Assembly (NCBI GenBank): GCA_021324775.1
Contig: JAJPIM010000002.1
Coordinates: 1 to 64,000 of the forward strand
Length of the DNA: 64,000 bases
Reading direction: 5' to 3'
Origin: Gemmatimonadota bacterium
Lineage (GTDB): Bacteria; Gemmatimonadota; Gemmatimonadetes; Gemmatimonadales; Gemmatimonadaceae
Shown here one piece after another: positions 56,947 through 64,000 of the stretch. A model generated the notes under the pieces. It searched no databases. It saw nothing but the letters and a program-made list of their open reading frames with translations, and was not told the DNA's origin. The first letter of the stretch is position 1; each line of letters begins with the position of its first letter. The position numbers and the translations under genes are program-made.

Positions 56947-57006
56947 GATCGCGATCCTGATCGCCATCCTGATGGCCATCCCGATCGCCATCCCGATCGG
57001 TGTCCG
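56947..57006. repeat. 12-bp tandem repeat upstream of kdsB
   Basis: Four consecutive units of consensus GATCGCCATCCY run from 56947 to 56994 (single-base variants in units 1 and 3), followed by a decayed fifth to 57006. It lies in the longest non-coding gap, just before the kdsB promoter. Read on the + strand it would give hydrophobic I-A-I-L/P repeats, but no proper start codon precedes it. Confidence 0.85.
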
Positions 57007-57014
57007 CGTTTCGT

Positions 57015-57043
57015 TTGATTTTTGATCCCGGCACGGGTACGTT
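57015..57043 (+). promoter_or_regulatory. Promoter of the kdsB-pyrG-kds-lpt operon
   Basis: TTGATT (57015-57020), a 17-base spacer and TACGTT (57038-57043) form a credible sigma70-type promoter. The transcript would begin near 57050, leaving an 80-base leader before the kdsB GTG. Confidence 0.5.
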
Positions 57044-57133
57044 GAATGGCGTGAATCTTGCTAACGCCCGGCCGCGACGGCTCCGGCCGCTCGTTGGCCG
57101 ATCGCCCTGTTCCACCCCGCGGACGGATCGCCG

Positions 57134-59628
<2,495 letters not shown>

Positions 59629-59631
59629 ACG

Positions 59632-60489
59632 GTGCCGCCCCCTCCGGCCCTGGCGTTCCCACCGGATGCGTTCTTTCTGATTGCGGGTCCGTGCGTCGTC
59701 GAGGATGACGCGCTCAACCTCCGCGTCGGAGAGCACCTGGCGCGGCTCGCCGAGCGGGTTCCAGGCGGCGTGATCTACAAGGCGAGCTTCGACAAGGCGA
59801 ACCGCTCCAACCCCGGTGCCCAGCGCGGCCCCGGTCTCGAGGCCGGACTCGCTGCGCTCCGGCGCGTGCACGAGGCCACGGGACTTCGCACGCTGACCGA
59901 CGTACACCACCCGGAGCAATGCGCCGTCGCGGCGGCGGCGGTCGACGTGCTGCAGATCCCCGCTTTTCTGTGCCGCCAGACGGATCTCCTGCTGGCGGCC
60001 GGCGCGACGGGCAGGCCGGTCAACGTCAAGAAGGGGCAGTGGATGCAGCCGGACGGGATGCGTGGGGCGGCGGCCAAGGTGCGTGAAGGTGCGGCCACCT
60101 GCCGTGCGGCCGCCCGGGGTGCCGCCGGTCGCGGCATGACCGATGTGGCCATCACCGAACGCGGCACGTTCTTCGGTTATGGTGACCTCGTGGTCGATAT
60201 GCGGTCCTTTCGGCTCCTGCGGGACGCCTGCGCGGCGCCAGTCATCTTCGATGCCACGCACAGCGTGCAGCGGCCCGGCCAGGGGATCGGCGGGTCGAGT
60301 GGCGGCGCCCGTGAACATATCCCCGCGCTCGCGCTGGCCGCCGTGGCCGCCGGCGCGCAGGGACTCTTCGTCGAGACACACCCCAATCCCGATCGCGCGC
60401 CGAGCGACGGCCCAAACATGCTGCCGCTCGCGGAGCTGGACCGCCTCGTGGACCGGGTCATCGATGTCTGGAACTCATGCCGCCGGTAA
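59632..60489 (+). CDS. kdsA: 3-deoxy-8-phosphooctulonate synthase (Kdo-8-P synthase)
   Basis: Condenses arabinose-5-phosphate with PEP. 285 residues. LIAGPCVVED holds the cysteine of the metal-dependent class (metal-free enzymes have asparagine there). KASFDKANRS, NVKKGQW, DATHSVQRPG and ETHPNPDRAPSDGPNMLP are diagnostic. GTG start three bases after pyrG. The end overlaps kdsC by 13 bases. Confidence 0.95.
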   Translation: MPPPPALAFPPDAFFLIAGPCVVEDDALNLRVGEHLARLAERVPGGVIYKASFDKANRSNPGAQRGPGLEAGLAALRRVHEATGLRTLTDVHHPEQCAVAAAAVDVLQIPAFLCRQTDLLLAAGATGRPVNVKKGQWMQPDGMRGAAAKVREGAATCRAAARGAAGRGMTDVAITERGTFFGYGDLVVDMRSFRLLRDACAAPVIFDATHSVQRPGQGIGGSSGGAREHIPALALAAVAAGAQGLFVETHPNPDRAPSDGPNMLPLAELDRLVDRVIDVWNSCRR

Positions 60490-61124
60490 GCGTGTCCGGC
60501 CTCACCCCCGCACTCGCCCGGCGGATCCGCCTCGTCGGCCTGGACGTCGATGGCGTCCTTACCGACGGCGGTATCTACCTGGGCGATGTCGCCGGCGCGC
60601 CGCTCGAGTTCAAGCGATACGACATCCAGGACGGACTCGGCGTCTTCTTCTTGCGGGAGGCGGGGCTGCTCGTGGCCATCGTCACCGGCCGAGTGTCGGA
60701 GAGCGTGCGCCTCCGGGCTCATGAGCTGCGCGCCGATGATCTGTACCAGGATGCGCAGGCGCGAAAGCTGCCTGGCCTGCTCCGTATTCTCGAACGGCGT
60801 GGGGTGTCGCTCGAGGAGACGGCGTTCGTCGGCGACGATTTCCCGGATCTGGCGATCATGCAGCAGGTCGGGCTTCCGGTCGCGGTCGGTAACGCCGTCG
60901 CCGATGTCCGTCGTGTCGCCACAGTCCAGCTCACCCAACCCGGCGGCCACGGTGCGGTGCGAGAGTTCGCGGAGCTGCTGCTCCGTGCGCGTGGCCAGTG
61001 GGAGGACGTCGTCGAGCGGTACGTCCGGGGCACGACGGTGGCGCCGCCGGAAGCCGAATCGGTCGGCCACCACCAGGCGCACGTGCTGGCCTCCGCGGCA
61101 CCCCCGGTGGGAGGAAGCACATGA
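60477..61124 (+). CDS. kdsC: 3-deoxy-D-manno-octulosonate 8-phosphate phosphatase
   Basis: HAD-family phosphatase that releases Kdo. 215 residues. Catalytic LDVDGVLTDGGIYLG, YDIQDGLGVF, VTGRVSESV and VGDDFPDL match KdsC. About 30 C-terminal residues exceed the usual length. The stop overlaps kdsD by ATGA. Confidence 0.94.
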   Translation: MPPVSVSGLTPALARRIRLVGLDVDGVLTDGGIYLGDVAGAPLEFKRYDIQDGLGVFFLREAGLLVAIVTGRVSESVRLRAHELRADDLYQDAQARKLPGLLRILERRGVSLEETAFVGDDFPDLAIMQQVGLPVAVGNAVADVRRVATVQLTQPGGHGAVREFAELLLRARGQWEDVVERYVRGTTVAPPEAESVGHHQAHVLASAAPPVGGST

Positions 61125-62149
61125 CGCATCCGCCTCCCAGCACGGCCAAGCGCAAGGCGGCGCCCGCGCCTGCGCCGGATGCGGCCAGGGTCGCCGAGAT
61201 CGTCGAACGGGGGCGCACGGTCATCCACGAAGAACGGCTCGCGCTCGAGCATGTCGAGCATCGGCTCGATGCGCGGTTCGCCGATGCCGTCTTCCTGATT
61301 GCCGCCTCGCGGGGCCGCGTCATTGTCGCGGGTGTCGGCAAGTCGGGACTGATCGGACGCAAGATCGCCGCGACGCTCACCTCCACCGGGACGCCTGCCA
61401 CCTTTCTCCATCCCGCGGACAGCGTACACGGGGACCTCGGCATCGTCGGCGCGGATGATGTCGCGATTCTCATCTCCAAGGGCGGAGAATCCGCGGAGCT
61501 TCTCGCGCTGCTGGAGCACTTGCAGCGGTTCGGCGTGCGCACGATCGCGATCACCGGGGCCCCGCAGTCCGCTGTGGGCCGCCACTGCGATGTGGTGCTC
61601 GACGCGAGCGTCGATGAGGAGGCCTGCCCGCACGACCTCGCGCCCACGACGAGCACGACCGCCGCGCTGGCTGTCGGCGATGCGCTCGCCGTCGCGCTCC
61701 TGCGCGAGAAGGGCTTCCGGCGCGAGGACTTCGCACGACTTCATCCCGGCGGCCTGCTCGGAAAGCGATTGCTCACGCGGGTCACCGACGTCATGCTGGC
61801 CGAGGATCTCCCGATCCTCCCCGGGACCGCGACGATGCTCGAAGCAGTCGTGCAGATGGCCGAGCGCCGGGGGACGGTGATGATCGTTGACGACGAGCGG
61901 CGGCTTCAGGGCGTGGTGACGGTCGGCGACATGATGCGGCTCCAGGAGCGCACGCCGGAGTGGCAGCACGTGCCGGTCGCCGACGTGATGACCCGGGCGC
62001 CGCGAACGACACGAGCGGACGAGTTGGGGAGCGCCGCGGTCTTCAAGATGCAGAGCAACGGCATCATGGCGCTCCCGGTCCTCGATGCCGGCGGCCGCGT
62101 GGATGGCATCGTGCACCTGCACGATCTGCTGCGGGCGGGGTCGGCGTGA
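61121..62149 (+). CDS. kdsD: Arabinose-5-phosphate isomerase
   Basis: Makes arabinose-5-phosphate from ribulose-5-phosphate for KdsA. 342 residues. SIS domain with GVGKSGLIGRKIAATLTSTG, HGDLG and SKGGES; then two CBS motifs (VTDVMLAEDLPIL, VADVMTRAPRTT). A GGAGGA ribosome-binding site precedes ATG 61121. About 20 Pro/Ala-rich residues lead the fold. Confidence 0.95.
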   Translation: MTHPPPSTAKRKAAPAPAPDAARVAEIVERGRTVIHEERLALEHVEHRLDARFADAVFLIAASRGRVIVAGVGKSGLIGRKIAATLTSTGTPATFLHPADSVHGDLGIVGADDVAILISKGGESAELLALLEHLQRFGVRTIAITGAPQSAVGRHCDVVLDASVDEEACPHDLAPTTSTTAALAVGDALAVALLREKGFRREDFARLHPGGLLGKRLLTRVTDVMLAEDLPILPGTATMLEAVVQMAERRGTVMIVDDERRLQGVVTVGDMMRLQERTPEWQHVPVADVMTRAPRTTRADELGSAAVFKMQSNGIMALPVLDAGGRVDGIVHLHDLLRAGSA

Positions 62150-62181
62150 TGTGTCCGCGGGGAGCCGGTACGGACATCGTC

Positions 62182-62955
62182 ATGCGACGGGTTCCCTGGG
62201 TCGCCGCCGCGGGGGCCGCCCTGCTCCTGGTGGCCGGCTGCCAGACCGGCACGACGCCGCCCGTCGCCGCGCGTGATCCACTGGCCGACTCCGCCGATCA
62301 GGTGTTCTACCACGCGAAATCGCGGCTCACGGACCACGGGGTCATGAAGTCCGAGCTGCACGCGGACACCGGTTATTTCTTCGATGACAATACGCGCATC
62401 GAGATGCGCGTGGACACGACGTATTTCTTCACGGCGACCGGCGCGCCCAACGCCGTTCTGACATCGCGAGAGGGGACGTACAACACCCGCACCGGGAACA
62501 TGGAAGCACGCGGCAACGTGATCGTCACCGGTGTCGATGGCCGGCGCCTCACCACGGCCCAGCTCCGGTACGCGCAGGCGCAAAACCAGATCAGCAGCGA
62601 TTCCCCGTTCGTGCTGACCGACACGACGAACCGGCAGACCACCGGTGTCGGGTTCACGTCCGACCCCGACATGAACAACGTGAAATGTCTCCGCCAGTGC
62701 GCTGGGACTGCAGGTGTCGTGAACCTGACCAGCACGGGACCAGATACGGCGCACCGGCCAGGATCGGCGGCCGCGCCGTCCGCCGGCACACCCGCGCGGT
62801 CGCCACAGCGGGGTCCACCGTCCTCGCAGGCAGGCGGAGCGATCCCTCCGTCGGCTGGGGTGCGGCCGGCTCCTGGTCGCCCCGGCGCCACGCCGCCGCC
62901 GAAAAGCGTCGTGCCCGCGAAGCCTGCACCGCCAGCGCCCCAGCAGGCGCCTTGA
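62182..62955 (+). CDS. lptC: LptC-like lipoprotein of LPS export
   Basis: Predicted component of the Lpt bridge that moves LPS across the periplasm. 257 residues from ATG 62182, which gives a neat lipoprotein signal with lipobox LVAGC (C20). Residues about 35-175 have LptC/OstA-type short beta repeats (VFYHAKSRLTDHGVMKSEL, GTYNTRTGNMEARGNV). The last ~75 residues are Pro/Ala/Gly-rich and unusual for LptC. ATG 62149 is a possible earlier start, but it spoils the signal. Family call rests on pattern and place in the kds cluster. Confidence 0.75.
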   Translation: MRRVPWVAAAGAALLLVAGCQTGTTPPVAARDPLADSADQVFYHAKSRLTDHGVMKSELHADTGYFFDDNTRIEMRVDTTYFFTATGAPNAVLTSREGTYNTRTGNMEARGNVIVTGVDGRRLTTAQLRYAQAQNQISSDSPFVLTDTTNRQTTGVGFTSDPDMNNVKCLRQCAGTAGVVNLTSTGPDTAHRPGSAAAPSAGTPARSPQRGPPSSQAGGAIPPSAGVRPAPGRPGATPPPKSVVPAKPAPPAPQQAP

Positions 62956-62961
62956 CCGGCC

Positions 62962-64000
62962 ATGCGATCCGCTCCGGCGTTCCGTCTCGTCCTTCGCGTC
63001 GTGCTGGCCGGTTCCAGCCTGGCCGCCGGCCTCTCGGCTGCGCCGCGGATGGTGCGCGCGCAGGAGGAAAACAAGCCGTGCGATCTCTACACGGACGCGA
63101 CCCCGACGAGCCACAGCAACTCCGTCAAGTTGCCCAGCGGGAAGTACAACACGTTCTTCGCGGGTGGAGTCATCGCGCATTGCCGCGGGCAGGGCAATAC
63201 GCTCACGTCGGACAGCGCCGAGTACTATGATGAGCAGCAATTGCTGTATCTCATCGGGCATGTCCACTATACGGAGCCCCGCGTCACCGTGGACTCGCAC
63301 CACATGACGTACTTCGTGAACGAAGGGCGGTTGGTGGCCGACACGGAGGTGTACGCCGTCATGTCATCGGGCACCACGATGCGAGGCCCTCACGCGGACT
63401 ACCTTCGCGTCATCCCGGGACTGCGCACGCGCGCCCAACTGACGGCCACCGGTCGCCCGCACATGCACCTGGTACAGAAGGATTCGGCGAGCTCGGCGCC
63501 CGACACGGCGGGCGTGGACGCCGACCGTGTGTTCATGGACGGCGACAGCCTCGTGTACGCGTCACGGCGCGTGATCATCAAGCGGACGGATCTGACGGCG
63601 ACGAGTGACTCCGCCTTCATGAACCAGTCGACGGGCTACGCGCGGCTGATTCTCGGCTCCCCAACGATCGTGGGTCATGACAAGGCGCATCCGTTCACCC
63701 TGAAGGGCGATCTGATCGACCTGTTCGCGGCGAATCACCAGTTGACCCGTGTGCTGGCGATGCAACACGGCGATGCATTGAGCAAGGACATGCACCTCAC
63801 CTCCGATACGATCGATCTGCGCTTCGACGCCAAGGTCCTGTCCCGCGCCTACGCGTGGGGCGAATCACGGGCGCGCGCGACCACGCCCGAGCGCGACATT
63901 CTGGCGGATTCGATCGACGTGATCATGCCGCAGCAGATCATCCATCAGGTGCGATCGATCGGTAAAGCGTATGCGACGAGCATTCCCGACTCCACGCACT
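62962..64000 (+). CDS. lptA: LptA/OstA-like LPS transport protein (3' end beyond window)
   Basis: Open to the end of the window, at least 346 residues. It starts MRSAPAFRLVLRVVLAGSS with a signal peptide cut near VRAQEE. The mature part has repeated OstA-type strands (YNTFFAGGVIAHCRGQGNTL, AEYYDEQQLLYLIGHVHY, TVDSHHMTYFVNEGRLVA). It is longer than a classic ~185-residue LptA, so it may be a larger OstA-domain protein. ATG six bases after lptC. Last visible member of the Kdo/LPS operon. Confidence 0.7.
   Translation, partial: MRSAPAFRLVLRVVLAGSSLAAGLSAAPRMVRAQEENKPCDLYTDATPTSHSNSVKLPSGKYNTFFAGGVIAHCRGQGNTLTSDSAEYYDEQQLLYLIGHVHYTEPRVTVDSHHMTYFVNEGRLVADTEVYAVMSSGTTMRGPHADYLRVIPGLRTRAQLTATGRPHMHLVQKDSASSAPDTAGVDADRVFMDGDSLVYASRRVIIKRTDLTATSDSAFMNQSTGYARLILGSPTIVGHDKAHPFTLKGDLIDLFAANHQLTRVLAMQHGDALSKDMHLTSDTIDLRFDAKVLSRAYAWGESRARATTPERDILADSIDVIMPQQIIHQVRSIGKAYATSIPDSTH

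Noticed and set aside
56947-57006. CRISPR-like array
   Set aside because: Units are contiguous 12-mers without spacers, and no cas genes are near.
56947-57028. Hydrophobic peptide (I-A-I-L/P repeats) encoded by the 12-bp repeat
   Set aside because: No start codon or ribosome-binding site precedes the full repeat. Only a 17-residue piece has an ATG, so it is treated as non-coding repeat.

Overview
The window reads as one contiguous piece of core chromosome from a GC-rich, didermic, menaquinone-using bacterium. Kdo synthesis genes and LptC/LptA-like genes point to a lipopolysaccharide outer membrane. The futalosine genes mqnE-mqnA-mqnC point to menaquinone, and a 14-subunit complex I plus a CAB-order succinate dehydrogenase with a b558-type anchor point to respiratory metabolism. 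This combination fits the Gemmatimonadota best, but that placement is an inference from gene content. Except for dcd, every gene I can support is on the + strand. I see no tRNA, rRNA, CRISPR array, insertion sequence or prophage. The longest gene-free stretch is about 217 bp (56917-57133). It holds a 12-bp tandem repeat and a good promoter.

Layout. 1-7.9 kb: coaBC, a divergent family-4-like uracil-DNA glycosylase, dnaB, radA, ispD, tsaC, a low-molecular-weight phosphatase and aroE. 8.0-11.9 kb: glycolytic cluster gapA - small membrane protein - pgk - tpiA - secG. 12.0-15.4 kb: a solitary carA ending in a GC hairpin, an HU-type gene, and moaD-moaE-moaA. 15.4-19.8 kb: mdh and sdhCAB. 19.9-21.8 kb: dcd on the - strand and, divergent from it, an orphan D12-class adenine methyltransferase. 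21.9-36.9 kb: nuoA to nuoN, preceded by a sigma70-like promoter and a CRP/FNR-like palindrome. 36.9-45.4 kb: phosphohexomutase, UPF0182 membrane protein, carbamate kinase, sucCD, an EIIA-CBS fusion and ndk. 45.4-50.2 kb: DUF177-rpmF-plsX-fabH-fabD-fabG-acpP. 50.3-55.6 kb: mqnE-mqnA-mqnC, ispF, a Xer recombinase and a trpG/pabA amidotransferase. 55.6-64 kb: an unrecognised exported protein, then kdsB-pyrG-kdsA-kdsC-kdsD-lptC-lptA; lptA runs off the window.

How the genes work together. mdh, sdh, suc and nuo form much of the oxidative TCA and electron-input system, and the mqn genes supply its quinone. The fab cluster supplies acyl chains. The kds/pyrG cluster makes CMP-Kdo, with CTP synthase encoded between the enzymes that consume CTP and those that make Kdo. 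Many neighbours share 4-base NTGA stop/start overlaps, which implies long, translationally coupled operons.

Points for a second look: TAnnnT-type -10 elements sitting 6-9 bases before start codons, suggesting leaderless mRNAs; the EIIA-CBS fusion coupled to sucD; atypical cysteine spacing in MqnE and in the glycosylase; the orphan methyltransferase; the putative nuo operator; and the unknown exported protein next to a 12-bp minisatellite. I did not find a clear novel defence or mobile system. Most of the window is ordinary housekeeping.
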